Shown here: positions 35,176 to 43,053 of the stretch, piece by piece
How positions within the stretch are numbered: position 1 is the stretch's first letter
How the letters are laid out: each line of letters begins with the position of its first letter
Assembly (NCBI RefSeq): GCF_023953965.1
Contig: NZ_JAMLIX010000001.1
Span: 186,001 to 250,000 of the forward strand
Length of the DNA stretch: 64,000 nt
Source: Bosea sp. (in: a-proteobacteria)
GTDB lineage: Bacteria > Pseudomonadota > Alphaproteobacteria > Rhizobiales > Beijerinckiaceae
Direction: 5' to 3'
The notes under the pieces: model-generated
What the model was told of the DNA's origin: nothing
What the model saw: the letters and a program-made list of their open reading frames with translations, nothing else
Databases searched by the model: none
Position numbers and translations under genes: made by a program

Positions 35176-36330
35176 ATGACAGGCGCAACACGAAGCACCG
35201 CTTCCGCCAGGGTGGCTGTGGTCGGTGTGGGAAACACCGCCTTCAGCAGAGATCCGGGCAACGATGTCTATGACCTCGCGCTCTCAGCCTTCCATGACGC
35301 CGTCGCCGATTGCGGCATCGACAAGAACGAGATCGACGGCATCGTCATTCATCGCTCGCCCGATTACCAGCGCTTCTGCGAGCTTGCCGGCATCAGCCCG
35401 AAGCTCCTGGGAACCTATCCGGCCCAGGGACGCATGTCCGGCGCGGCGATCTCGACAGCGGTGGACGCCATCGTCTCCGGCACGGCGCGGGTGGTCGCCC
35501 TGGTTTACAGCAATGTGGGGCGCAGCGCCGGCCAGACCTATGGCGGCGCGGGCGACACCTATGGCAGCGGCGGCGCAGGACAGTGGTTCCCTTATGGCAT
35601 GACCTCGCCCGGAGCCATGCATGCGATGCTGTTCCGCCGCCATATGGAAGAATACGGTACGACGCAGGAGCAATTGGCGGAGGTGGCGATGACCTTTCGC
35701 AGGCACGCCTCGCTCAATCCCGGCGCCGTCATGCGCGAGCCCTATACGCTGGAGGACTATCTCGCATCGCGCTATATCTGCGCGCCTCTGCGGCTGCTGG
35801 ATTATTGCCTCATCAACGACGGCGCGGTCGTGATGATCGTCGCCGCGGCCGACCGGGCGAAGGATCTCTCCAAGCCGCCCGTCTATATTCGCGGCGTCGC
35901 CCAGGCCACCGCGTTCAAGGGCTCCACGATGCCGCCGGAGGACTACTGGTACGCGCCGATGCAGGCGGCCGGAAGCGCCGCCCACGCCATGGCCGGGACG
36001 ACGCAAGCCGATATCGACGCCCTGATGATCTACGACAACTTCACGCCGACGGTGCTTTTCAGCCTGGAAGGCTTCGGCTACGCCCCGCGCGGCGAAAGCG
36101 GCCGCTGGGTGCAGGAGGGGCATCTGCGCCTGGGCGGCCGCTATCCCGCCAACACCTGCGGCGGGCATCTGTCGGAAAGCTACATGCAGGGCTGGGCGCT
36201 GAACGCCGAAGCCGTCCGGCAGATTCGCGGCGAATGCGGCGCCCGGCAGGTCAAGGACGCCGGGCTGGTGCATTTCCTCTCAGCGGCGCCGATCACGAGT
36301 ACCGTCATCTATGGAGCCGAGCCGCGATGA
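35176..36330 (+). CDS. Thiolase-fold protein (SCP-x/Ltp2-like), Tyr variant
   Basis: This 384-residue thiolase-fold protein is paired with a DUF35 protein. The position of the thiolase nucleophile Cys motif is occupied by GRMSG (residues 85-89), so the classical Cys is absent. The C-terminal His motif GHP is replaced by LSESYMQG with Tyr336. Thiolase-fold/DUF35 pairs lacking Cys, such as Ltp2-ChsH2 of steroid side-chain breakdown, act as retro-aldolases that use tyrosines; assignment of this protein to that chemistry is inference. The stop overlaps the DUF35 gene start by four bases. It is a distinct paralogue of the proteins at 38824 and 51830. Confidence 0.85.
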   Translation: MTGATRSTASARVAVVGVGNTAFSRDPGNDVYDLALSAFHDAVADCGIDKNEIDGIVIHRSPDYQRFCELAGISPKLLGTYPAQGRMSGAAISTAVDAIVSGTARVVALVYSNVGRSAGQTYGGAGDTYGSGGAGQWFPYGMTSPGAMHAMLFRRHMEEYGTTQEQLAEVAMTFRRHASLNPGAVMREPYTLEDYLASRYICAPLRLLDYCLINDGAVVMIVAAADRAKDLSKPPVYIRGVAQATAFKGSTMPPEDYWYAPMQAAGSAAHAMAGTTQADIDALMIYDNFTPTVLFSLEGFGYAPRGESGRWVQEGHLRLGGRYPANTCGGHLSESYMQGWALNAEAVRQIRGECGARQVKDAGLVHFLSAAPITSTVIYGAEPR

Positions 36331-36746
36331 AACCGTACGACAAGCCGCTGCCCAAGATCGACGCGCTGAACGCCCCGTATTGGGAAGGCGCCAAAGCCGG
36401 AGAACTGCGCATCCAGGCATGCGGGCATTGCGGCCGGCATAGCGCCGATCCGGCCAGGCTGTGCATGTCCTGCGGCAGCCCGGAGCTGAGCTGGGTCGCA
36501 GCCTCCGGCCGGGCCCGGCTCTGGTCGTTCGGCATCTTCCACAAGGCCTATTTTCCGAGCTTCGCGCCGGACGTCCCCTACAACGTCGCGATCGTCGAGC
36601 TGGAAGAAGGGCCGCGCCTCTATTCCAATATCGTCGGTGTCGCCAACGACGACATAAAGGTCGGCATGCCTCTGAAAGTTCATTTCGAAGCCGTGACCGA
36701 CGGCGTGACCTTGGTGAAATTCGCGCCGGCGCCGGATGGACCCTAG
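36327..36746 (+). CDS. Zinc-ribbon/OB-fold (DUF35) partner of thiolase-fold protein
   Basis: This 139-residue protein has an N-terminal rubredoxin-like zinc ribbon with C32, C35, C46 and C49 (CGHC and CMSC), followed by an OB fold (ARLWSFGIFHKAYFPSF, then PYNVAIVELEEGPRLYSN). Such proteins bind and stabilise thiolase-fold partners and position the CoA thioester. It overlaps the thiolase-fold gene by four bases. It has the same length as the DUF35 proteins at 40001 and 53007 but is clearly diverged. Confidence 0.9.
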   Translation: MKPYDKPLPKIDALNAPYWEGAKAGELRIQACGHCGRHSADPARLCMSCGSPELSWVAASGRARLWSFGIFHKAYFPSFAPDVPYNVAIVELEEGPRLYSNIVGVANDDIKVGMPLKVHFEAVTDGVTLVKFAPAPDGP

Positions 36747-36960
36747 ACCGAAGCGGTATGGCCGCCGTCGTCGGTACAGTGGATGTATCCGTCCGGCGCC
36801 ATGTTGATGCCGTGCGGGCGCACGAAGACGCCCTCGCCTCAGGAATTCAGAAAATTGCCGTTCCGGTCGAAGACGACCATCGGATGCTCGCCGCGATTGA
36901 GCATGTAGACGCTATCCTTGTCGTCGACGCCCACCGCGCCGTCATCGCCGACTTCCTCGA
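36743..36960 (-). pseudogene. Decayed NHL-repeat/6-bladed propeller (peptidyl-amidating-like) gene
   Basis: Reading the minus strand gives EEVGDDGAVGVDDKDSVYML, then NRGEHPMVVFDRNGNFLNS, a stop (TGA at 36841-36839), then GEGVFVRPHGINMAPDG and YIHCTDDGGHTASV before TAG at 36743. This is the conserved start of the propeller family usually written NRGEHPMMVFDRDGNFLxSWGEG, with TGG changed to TGA at the tryptophan. The rest of the gene (over 200 residues) is missing. The fragment ends exactly at the DUF35 stop, so it is clearly dead. Confidence 0.8.
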
Positions 36961-37226
36961 TGCGATCGAGCTGGGCCGCGATCCGGTCGTCACCGGCGAG
37001 GAAGCCCTGGCCTCGCAGACCCTCGTCGACGCCATCCTGCAGGCCGCCCGGCACGAGGCCCGAGCCGGACGATAGTCTCCATGGAAGGCGTCCGAAGCAG
37101 GCGGTCGATCCCGCTCACGCTCGCACCGGAACGGGAGACTTCAAATCCATCGGCGAGGTCAACCGGCCCCGCTTCACGCGAAAGCCGGGCATGAAGCACG
37201 CCCGGCCCCGGCTTCATCGACAGGCT

Positions 37227-38441
37227 TTACGCGCAGATCTCGCAGATGATGCCCATGTAGATGCGGATCATGTCCAGATAGTCGTCGATATCGACGCGCT
37301 CGTCCGGCATGGTGTTATACCTGCCCCCCGGCCCGCAAACGATGCCTGCCATGCCCGCGACGCGGTACAGGTGGCCGGCATCGGTGCCGTAGAAGCCGGG
37401 CGGCGTCAGAGCCCCGGTATTCTGTTCGGCGCCGCGCACCGCGCGATAGGCATTGTTGGTGGCCTTGACGATCGGGCTCTTCCGATCCACCTCGAAGGTC
37501 GGCATCGAAAGCCGCCCGTTGAGCTTTTCGTTGGTGACCGTGGCCTTGAGCCCGGGGAAGCGCTCCTCGAGCTCATGCAGGACCCGGCGCATGTCCTCCA
37601 GGCAATTTCCCTCGGTCTGGCCCGGGGCATACCGCCCCGACCCGCGCAGGCGGACATAGTCCGCGACCTGGGGAGGGCGCCACTCATGGAGATCCTTGCC
37701 GAGCGCGCCATGAATGACGCCGACATTCACGCGGTTGATCTTCTCGTGCTCAGGGGATGCGGCGCCCGAGAATTTCATTCCGTTCAGCCTCGGAACGAGA
37801 TCGCAGGCCGCGGCGATCGCGTCGACGGCCTCTTCCCGTTTGGAAAGGTGGCGGGTCTTGCCGATCAGCTCGATCACGAAAACGAAGGATCCGGCGTGCA
37901 TCGTGAGAGCTTGCAGATCGGTCGGTTCCGAATTGACGAAGTAATCGGCCCGATAACCTTGCTCGATCATCGCCATCGTGCCGACGCCGCCCTGCAATTC
38001 GCCGACGACATAGGTGAGCAGGACATCGCCGCGCAGGCGAACGCCCGCTTCGATGAGCGTCTTCACCGCGCAGAAATAAGCGGCGTCGCCAGCCTTCATA
38101 TTCGAGACGCCGATCCCGTAGATGAACTTGTCGTCCACCTTTCCTTCCCAGGGGCCGACGGTCCATCCCTCCGAAACCGGGTTGGTATCCAGGTGGCCGT
38201 TGAACATCAGGCTCTTGCCGCCGCCTTCGCCGACCCAGCGCCCGATCGCGTTGGCGCGCTTGCCGTCGAAAGGAACGACATCGCTCTTCAGCCCGAGCGC
38301 ACGCATCTGCTCGCCCATCCAGTCGACGAGCTCACGCTCGCCTTCCGTCTGGCTGTAGCTCTTGTGCTGGATCATCTTTTGAAGAAATGCGATCGCAAAG
38401 CCCGTATCGACCTTGCTCCCGAGCTTTTCCGCTACGCTCAT
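37227..38441 (-). CDS. M20-family amidohydrolase (ArgE/DapE-like) with altered metal residues
   Basis: This 404-residue protein has the M20 layout. The first metal motif NGHLDT (H83, D85) is intact. The expected DMKGG is VSNMKAG, with Asn114 where the bridging Asp normally is, and the EE pair is EL (E148, L149). E172 in SEPT is present. The dimerisation lid and the C-terminal His region GGRYNTMPDERV are seen. A normal di-zinc deacylase is therefore uncertain, though these changes may be a subgroup trait. The upstream region (38442-38652) has no gene. Confidence 0.8.
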   Translation of the reverse strand: MSVAEKLGSKVDTGFAIAFLQKMIQHKSYSQTEGERELVDWMGEQMRALGLKSDVVPFDGKRANAIGRWVGEGGGKSLMFNGHLDTNPVSEGWTVGPWEGKVDDKFIYGIGVSNMKAGDAAYFCAVKTLIEAGVRLRGDVLLTYVVGELQGGVGTMAMIEQGYRADYFVNSEPTDLQALTMHAGSFVFVIELIGKTRHLSKREEAVDAIAAACDLVPRLNGMKFSGAASPEHEKINRVNVGVIHGALGKDLHEWRPPQVADYVRLRGSGRYAPGQTEGNCLEDMRRVLHELEERFPGLKATVTNEKLNGRLSMPTFEVDRKSPIVKATNNAYRAVRGAEQNTGALTPPGFYGTDAGHLYRVAGMAGIVCGPGGRYNTMPDERVDIDDYLDMIRIYMGIICEICA

Positions 38442-38823
38442 CTATCTGGTTCTCACATTCGGAGGGATGGGGCGCGGCACGGCTTGTCAGGCATGCCGGG
38501 CCGGTCTTCGCCGGTCAGCGCGCACCCTTGCGGGCATACCGGCGCGAAACACCGATCCGGTGAAGGCTTCGGCGATACAGACGGTATTCGAATCGGGGCC
38601 GACTAAGCAAACGCCGAGCAAGGGTTGCCGCCCGGCGTCTCGATGAACGGCGAGAGCGGGGAATGGAAGGGGACGCGTCTGAGTCTTCATGAATCGTGAT
38701 ATCCCCTTGCCGGACGCTGGCTTGCCATGGGCGGGTTTGGCTTTTCTAATTCCGCCAATGACAAATCGACGTGAGCATCGCTGTTTGCTGACGTAAATCG
38801 ATGTTAAGTGGAGGAATAGGCTC
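38442..38823. promoter_or_regulatory. Intergenic region before the left thiolase-fold gene, with repeat junction
   Basis: This 382-base stretch has no intact gene. Up to 38652 it is unique sequence. From 38653 it is the start of the duplicated unit and carries the last 14 codons plus stop of a LysR gene (SGEWKGTRLSLHES). An imperfect inverted repeat ACGTGAGCA / TGCTGACGT (38769-38794, one mismatch) lies 30 bases before the thiolase-fold start and could be a LysR-type operator. GGAGGAA at 38809 is the ribosome site. Confidence 0.55.
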
Positions 38824-39996
38824 ATGGGGACGATGCGCGATCGCGCGGCGATCATCGGTGTCGGCAATAATCAGTACGGGAAGATGACCGCGGCGGTCAG
38901 TCCGCTTGTGCCGCTGGCCGCGGCGTTCAAGAACGCGCTCGCCGACGCGGGGATCCAGCGCGATGAGGTGGACGGCATCCTGGTCAATATCGGCACGCCG
39001 TTCGGGGTCGACTACGACCAGGTCAGCGAGGCCTTCGGGCTGGACATCCGCTTCTCCGACCAGACCTGGACCCATGGCCGGCAGATGTCGGGCGTGCTGG
39101 CGCATGCGGCGATGGCGGTCGATGCCGGGCTCGCCAACTACGTCGCCTGCGTCTGCTCGATCAACTGGGCGCGGGCGGGGACGGTCGGCGACCACGGCCA
39201 GTTCCAGGACGACCGCGAGATCGGCGGCGCCCATTTCGAGCATCCCTATTACGGCATGACCTCGCCGGGCGGCGCCTGGGCGATGGCGGCGCGCAAGTAT
39301 TTCGACCGCTACGGCGCGACCAGCGCCGATCTCGCCGAGGTCTGCGTCTCGATCCGCGAGCATGCGCTGCGCAACCCGCTGGCGGTGATGAAGAAGCCGC
39401 TGACGGTGGCGGAGCACCAGGCCTCGCGCTATGTCTGCGAGCCGCTGCATCTTTACGACTATTGCCAGACCATCGGCGGCGCCTGCGTGGTCATCGTCAC
39501 CACGCCCGAGCGCGCCCGCAACGGCCCGCACAAGCCGATCTACATCGCCGGCCACCAGGGCATGTGCGCCGGGCGGGCGGAAGCCACCGGCGCGCGGCCG
39601 GGGCTGGGCATCCACCAGCAGGACGAATCCTACCCGGTGCCGCGCGAGCGCGACCTGCTCGTCTACAAGATGGCCGGGGTCGAGCGCTCCGACATCGACG
39701 CCTTCTACACCTACGACGCCATGTCCAGCATCGTCTGGATGGCGCTGGAGCGGTTCGGCTTCTGCAAGCCGGGCGAGGCCTGGCAGTTCACCAAGGGCGG
39801 GCGGATCGGGCCCGGCGGCGAACTGCCGGTCAACACCCATGGCGGGCTATTGTCCGAGGCCCATGTCTCGGGCTGGAACCACATCATCGAAATGGTGCGC
39901 CAACTACGCGGGGAATGCGGCGAGCGCCAGTTGCCGAACGCGGAGCTCCTGCAATGGGGAACCAACCGCGGCGATTCCCTGATCTTGAGGAACTGA
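38824..39996 (+). CDS. Thiolase-fold protein (acetyl-CoA acetyltransferase-like), left duplicate
   Basis: This 390-residue thiolase-fold protein matches the product of 51830-53002 residue for residue. The nucleophile region reads GRQMSG (residues 85-90), so the thiolase Cys is missing. The C-terminal motif is NTHGGLLSEAHVSG, with His347 where the paralogue at 35176 has Tyr336. The start ATG 38824 has GGAGGAATAGG upstream; an in-frame ATG nine bases later is an alternative. The DUF35 partner follows four bases after the stop. Such pairs act on CoA thioesters, probably as an aldolase or Claisen-type enzyme. It is part of the 1,776-bp repeat. Confidence 0.88.
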   Translation: MGTMRDRAAIIGVGNNQYGKMTAAVSPLVPLAAAFKNALADAGIQRDEVDGILVNIGTPFGVDYDQVSEAFGLDIRFSDQTWTHGRQMSGVLAHAAMAVDAGLANYVACVCSINWARAGTVGDHGQFQDDREIGGAHFEHPYYGMTSPGGAWAMAARKYFDRYGATSADLAEVCVSIREHALRNPLAVMKKPLTVAEHQASRYVCEPLHLYDYCQTIGGACVVIVTTPERARNGPHKPIYIAGHQGMCAGRAEATGARPGLGIHQQDESYPVPRERDLLVYKMAGVERSDIDAFYTYDAMSSIVWMALERFGFCKPGEAWQFTKGGRIGPGGELPVNTHGGLLSEAHVSGWNHIIEMVRQLRGECGERQLPNAELLQWGTNRGDSLILRN

Positions 39997-40000
39997 CGCC

Positions 40001-40420
40001 ATGACCGCACAGCAGGACATCCCGGCCAAGCCGCTTCCCGCCATCTCCGACTTCAACCGCCCGTTCTGGGAAGGCACGCGGGTCAACGAGTTCCGCATGC
40101 AGCGCTGCAACCACTGCAAGAAGCTGTGGGCCCCCAACGGACCCGTCTGCCCGCATTGCTTCTCCGACGACTATCACTGGGAAAAGCTCTCCGGCAAAGG
40201 CAAGATCGCAAGCTGGGTCGTGTTCCACAAGCTCTACCACAAGGCCTTCGCCAACGAGATCCCCTACAACGTCGCCTTCGTCGAGCTCGAGGAGGGACCG
40301 CGCGTCATCGCCAACATCGTCGGCGTCGACAACAAGGACATCAGGATCGGCATGCCAGTCGAAGCCGTCTTCGAAAAAATCAACGAAATCGTGACTGTCC
40401 CTAAATTCAAACCCAGATGA
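40001..40420 (+). CDS. Zinc-ribbon/OB-fold (DUF35) protein, left duplicate
   Basis: This 139-residue protein has C36, C39, C50 and C53 (CNHC and CPHC) forming a zinc ribbon, then an OB-fold segment (KIASWVVFHKLYHKAFANE, PYNVAFVELEEGPRVIAN). It is identical to the protein at 53007-53426. It lies four bases after the thiolase-fold stop and is the expected subunit partner. The duplicated unit ends eight bases after its stop. Confidence 0.92.
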   Translation: MTAQQDIPAKPLPAISDFNRPFWEGTRVNEFRMQRCNHCKKLWAPNGPVCPHCFSDDYHWEKLSGKGKIASWVVFHKLYHKAFANEIPYNVAFVELEEGPRVIANIVGVDNKDIRIGMPVEAVFEKINEIVTVPKFKPR

Positions 40421-40474
40421 GCGGGGCCTCTCAACCGGTTGCTCCGGTTGGGAGGAAGCCTGCTGACTGACGCC

Positions 40475-40507
40475 CTGGCATCGATCGCTCCGTGGGGTCG
40501 ATGCCAG
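40475..40507. other. Perfect inverted repeat (hairpin)
   Basis: CTGGCATCGA (40475-40484) and TCGATGCCAG (40498-40507) are exact reverse complements with a 13-base loop. It lies 47 bases beyond the end of the duplicated unit and before the DhaL remnant. There is no T-run. It could be a transcription end for the left thiolase-fold/DUF35 pair, or a relic of an element end. Confidence 0.5.
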
Positions 40508-40598
40508 TTGCATGGTAGAGCCAGGGCGGCCAGGCCTCGGCTCCGCGATGTGTTGCGCCCGCGCGGCGCGAGACGGCCTGCCGCCAGCCCGGGCCTGG

Positions 40599-40757
40599 AG
40601 CCTCGCGGCCGAAGCCGCCTCGGCCGGCGCGGATGCCACTGCCGGGATGCGGCCGCGTCTCGGGCGGGCGAGCTATCTCGGCGAGCGCGCCTTCGGCGTA
40701 CCGGACGGCGGAGCCGCTGCGGTGTCGATCTGGCTGGGCACCGTCGCCCGTCGCTAA
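40599..40757 (+). pseudogene. DhaL (dihydroxyacetone kinase L subunit) C-terminal remnant
   Basis: The + strand frame reads LAAEAASAGADATAGMRPRL, then GRASYLGERAFGVPDGGAAA and VSIWLGTVARR before TAA at 40755. GRASYLGER followed by PDxGA is the hallmark C-terminus of DAK-type kinase L subunits. The remaining roughly 150 residues are gone; the sequence before 40599 no longer matches. It is a dead fragment, probably displaced by the insertion of the duplicated unit. Confidence 0.75.
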
Positions 40758-41072
40758 CCATGGGTCCATGCCAATCCCGTGACGGTGCCAGCGGGGCAAG
40801 CCTGCGCTGCCCGTGGCCTCGGATCCCGAATATCGGGGAAGGCTGATCCAGGCGGGCGCCGCGCTGGGGCCCGTCGGAACAAGCGGTAATCCTTGAAAAG
40901 GGCTCGGCAGACTTGCATGCCGCTTGACGCCCTCAACGCAACTTCCCCAGGAGCCTCCCAGCAAGCGGGTATCCCGTGCGGATGTCAGATCGCGTGGCAC
41001 AACCCTTCAGGATTCATGATGCCCCCATCTGCAAACCCTCGCTTGCCCGGCTTGATTTTAGATATATGGTTT

Positions 41073-41091
41073 TCATTCATGACATGAATGA
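41073..41091. promoter_or_regulatory. 19-base palindrome, probable operator
   Basis: TCATTCATG-A-CATGAATGA is a perfect palindrome with a single central base, in an AT-rich patch. A second inverted repeat, ACAGATAG / CTATCTGT (41094-41101 and 41115-41122), follows at once. Both sit just upstream of the decayed thiolase-fold start at 41140, so they look like the old control region of that gene. They could now serve the MmgE/PrpD operon. Confidence 0.5.
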
Positions 41092-41139
41092 GTACAGATA
41101 GCCATTGAATGGGCCTATCTGTGGTGGAGGGCGCCATCG

Positions 41140-41268
41140 ATGGGAAGCTTCCACGATCGCATTCCGCTTCTTGTCGTGAGCAGGAATGATCGCCGGAAGC
41201 TGATCGCATCGGTCAGCCCTATTGTTCCATTATCTGCTGCTTTCGAGAATGTGCTCGAGGGCACCCGG
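41140..41268 (+). pseudogene. Decayed N-terminus of a third thiolase-fold gene
   Basis: The frame begins MGSFHDRIPLLVVSRNDRRK and continues LIASVSPIVPLSAAFENVLE. It aligns without gaps over 43 codons to the start of the duplicated thiolase-fold protein (MGTMRDRAAIIGVGNNQYGK, MTAAVSPLVPLAAAFKNALA), with about 19 identical positions by my count. GTGGAGG precedes the start. After residue 43 the match stops and the frame ends at 41322. It is a diverged relic, not a copy of the current repeat. Confidence 0.7.
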
Positions 41269-41424
41269 ACCGGGCCGGGCGCGAGCGGCAGAGATCTCGA
41301 TGAGGGAAACGCCGCAGCTTGAACGTATGAGCGCGTTATCGTGCAACGCGCATCGCACTGATGTCGTCAATGTCCGTTGAAAATAAAAAAGGCTGAAAAT
41401 CAGCCAAGCAGGGGGACGCCACAT

Positions 41425-42843
41425 TTGAACATCCAGGCTCAAACAGAACCGTCGGGGGCCGCCCGGACCGTCAAGCCGCCGGCCGTCAGCCACCAGCTCG
41501 CGGCCTTCGCCGCCGGCCTCACCTACGATGCGCTTCCGGCTTCGACCGTGGGGGCCACCAAGCGTCTGCTGCTCGACGGCATCGGCTGCCTGCTGCATGG
41601 AACGCGCGGCGAACCCGGCCAGATCGCCTGGCAGTCCATCACACGGCTCCGGCATGGTAGCGGCGAAGGGCCGGCGACCGCCGTCATCGGCGGGAAGCGC
41701 ATCTCCGTTCACGATGCCGCCTTCGTCAACGGCATCACGCTCTACAGCGTGGGCGTGAACGACATCCACAAGGATTCGTATTCCCACCCCGGCGGATGCG
41801 TGGTGCCCGTCATCCTCGCCGTCGGCGAATGGCTGGATGCCCCTGGAACCGACATGCTGCCGGCCATGGCCGCCGGCTACGACGTGATGGGGCGCCTCGG
41901 CCGTGCGGTGGGCGAGGCCCATTGGGCGCGGGGCTTCCACCCGACCGGTACGCTGGGCCCATTCGGCGCGACGGCCGCCGCAGGCCGGCTGCTCGGCCTC
42001 GATGCCGCCACCATGAACTCCGCCCTCGGCATCGCCGGCAGCCAGTCCTCCGGCCTCAAGGCGTTCCAGAGCGACGGCTCGCTCACCATGATCTTCCATG
42101 CCGGGCGTTCGGCGCAGAATGGCGTCGAGGCCGCGGTGCTCGCGCAGCAGGGCTTCGTCGGCCCGGGCGCGGTGATCGAGGATCCACAGGGCTTCGTCGC
42201 GGTCACCGCAGGCGGCAGCCCGCTCGATCCGGTGACGCAGGCGCTCGGCCAGTCGTTCGAGGTCGAGCGCACGAGCTTCCGGCCATTCTATGGCTGCACC
42301 CTGACGATCACGTCCTCCGGCGCCACCGCCGAGATCATGCGGCGCAATCCCGGCCGCGCCGGCGAGGTGGCCGAGATCGAGGTGCGCTGCCATCCGCACA
42401 TCATCGACGATGTCGGCAACGACGATCCCCGGACCCAGCTCGCGGCCCGCCTCAGCCTCGAATACAACGTGGCGCTGGTGGTGCATCGCGGCGACGTGGT
42501 GGTGGCCGACATCACCGAGCAGGACCTGTGGGAGCCGGGCATCCGCAACCTGCTGCCGCTGATCCGCCTCACCCCGGATCCGACCATGCCGCACTGGGCC
42601 AGCAAGATCCGCATCCGGTTCAAGGATGGCCATGAGGACCGGGCGGAGATGTTCTCGCCCAAGGGCGATCCCGAGAACCCGCTGAGCTGGGACGATATCG
42701 TCGAGAAGTTCATGCGCATCGTCGAGCCGCTCGGCCGCCCGGCAGAGGCGAGGATCGTCGCGGATATGGTCGGCGATCTCGAGCGGCACCGCGGCGCCGA
42801 GCTGGTGGCCGCGATCAATGCGGTGGCTCGGCCACGTCAGTGA
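41425..42843 (+). CDS. MmgE/PrpD family protein
   Basis: This is a 472-residue member of the MmgE/PrpD (2-methylcitrate dehydratase, aconitate decarboxylase, iminodisuccinate epimerase) fold. Visible family features are LLLDGIGCLLHG near residue 45, SYSHPGGCVVPVILAVGE near residue 115 and GFHPTGTLGPFGATAAAGRL near residue 165, followed by a smaller lid domain. I prefer TTG 41425, since AGGGGGA lies 8 bases upstream; the frame is also open from TTG 41377. The family does dehydration, decarboxylation or epimerisation of small carboxylates. It heads the run leading to the importer at 43054-47067. Confidence 0.88.
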   Translation: MNIQAQTEPSGAARTVKPPAVSHQLAAFAAGLTYDALPASTVGATKRLLLDGIGCLLHGTRGEPGQIAWQSITRLRHGSGEGPATAVIGGKRISVHDAAFVNGITLYSVGVNDIHKDSYSHPGGCVVPVILAVGEWLDAPGTDMLPAMAAGYDVMGRLGRAVGEAHWARGFHPTGTLGPFGATAAAGRLLGLDAATMNSALGIAGSQSSGLKAFQSDGSLTMIFHAGRSAQNGVEAAVLAQQGFVGPGAVIEDPQGFVAVTAGGSPLDPVTQALGQSFEVERTSFRPFYGCTLTITSSGATAEIMRRNPGRAGEVAEIEVRCHPHIIDDVGNDDPRTQLAARLSLEYNVALVVHRGDVVVADITEQDLWEPGIRNLLPLIRLTPDPTMPHWASKIRIRFKDGHEDRAEMFSPKGDPENPLSWDDIVEKFMRIVEPLGRPAEARIVADMVGDLERHRGAELVAAINAVARPRQ

Positions 42844-42914
42844 TCCGCCGTGTCGAGCGCGCGGCCCAAGGGGCGCGTCCCGGACGGGCTGCAGCGCAAG
42901 CCGGCGGGTGACGC

Positions 42915-42930
42915 ATTCCCTATCGGGAAT
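42915..42930. promoter_or_regulatory. Short palindrome upstream of binding-protein gene
   Basis: ATTCCC-TATC-GGGAAT is a perfect 6-base-arm palindrome in the 210-base gap between the MmgE/PrpD gene and the binding-protein gene. It may be an operator or a small hairpin. Only one copy was seen, so support is weak. Confidence 0.3.
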
Positions 42931-43053
42931 CGAGAGGCGGGATCCATCCGGCCGAAGCAAGCCGATGGCACCCGGCTCGAAAGCGGGCCTCGCACAGCCT
43001 GGAGCGGCGGGGGCACGTCCGAACAAGAACCAGAAAGCTCCCGAGGAAACGCC

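Larger units (their letters stand above)
38653..40428 (+). repeat. 1,776-bp direct repeat, left copy
   Basis: This segment appears identical to 51659-53434 (constant offset 13,006). It contains a 47-base LysR 3' scar, a promoter-like spacer, a thiolase-fold gene and a DUF35 gene. Identity ends sharply on both sides. Both ends carry GAGCGGGG (38654-38661 and 40419-40426). Because the left end is a LysR tail whose complete gene is found only next to the right copy, this copy is the derived one. Confidence 0.92.
40429..41424. other. About 1 kb of decayed gene ends between repeat and MmgE/PrpD gene
   Basis: No intact gene is present. From left to right I see two inverted repeats (AACCGG-TTGCT-CCGGTT at 40433-40449; a perfect 10-base pair of arms at 40475-40507), a DhaL-type C-terminal remnant (40599-40757), and a short frame PVASDPEYRGRLIQAGAALG (about 40800-40880) that faintly recalls a TctC-type binding-protein end. 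These are followed by an AT-rich stretch with a 19-base palindrome and a decayed thiolase-fold N-terminus (41140-41268). Confidence 0.6.
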
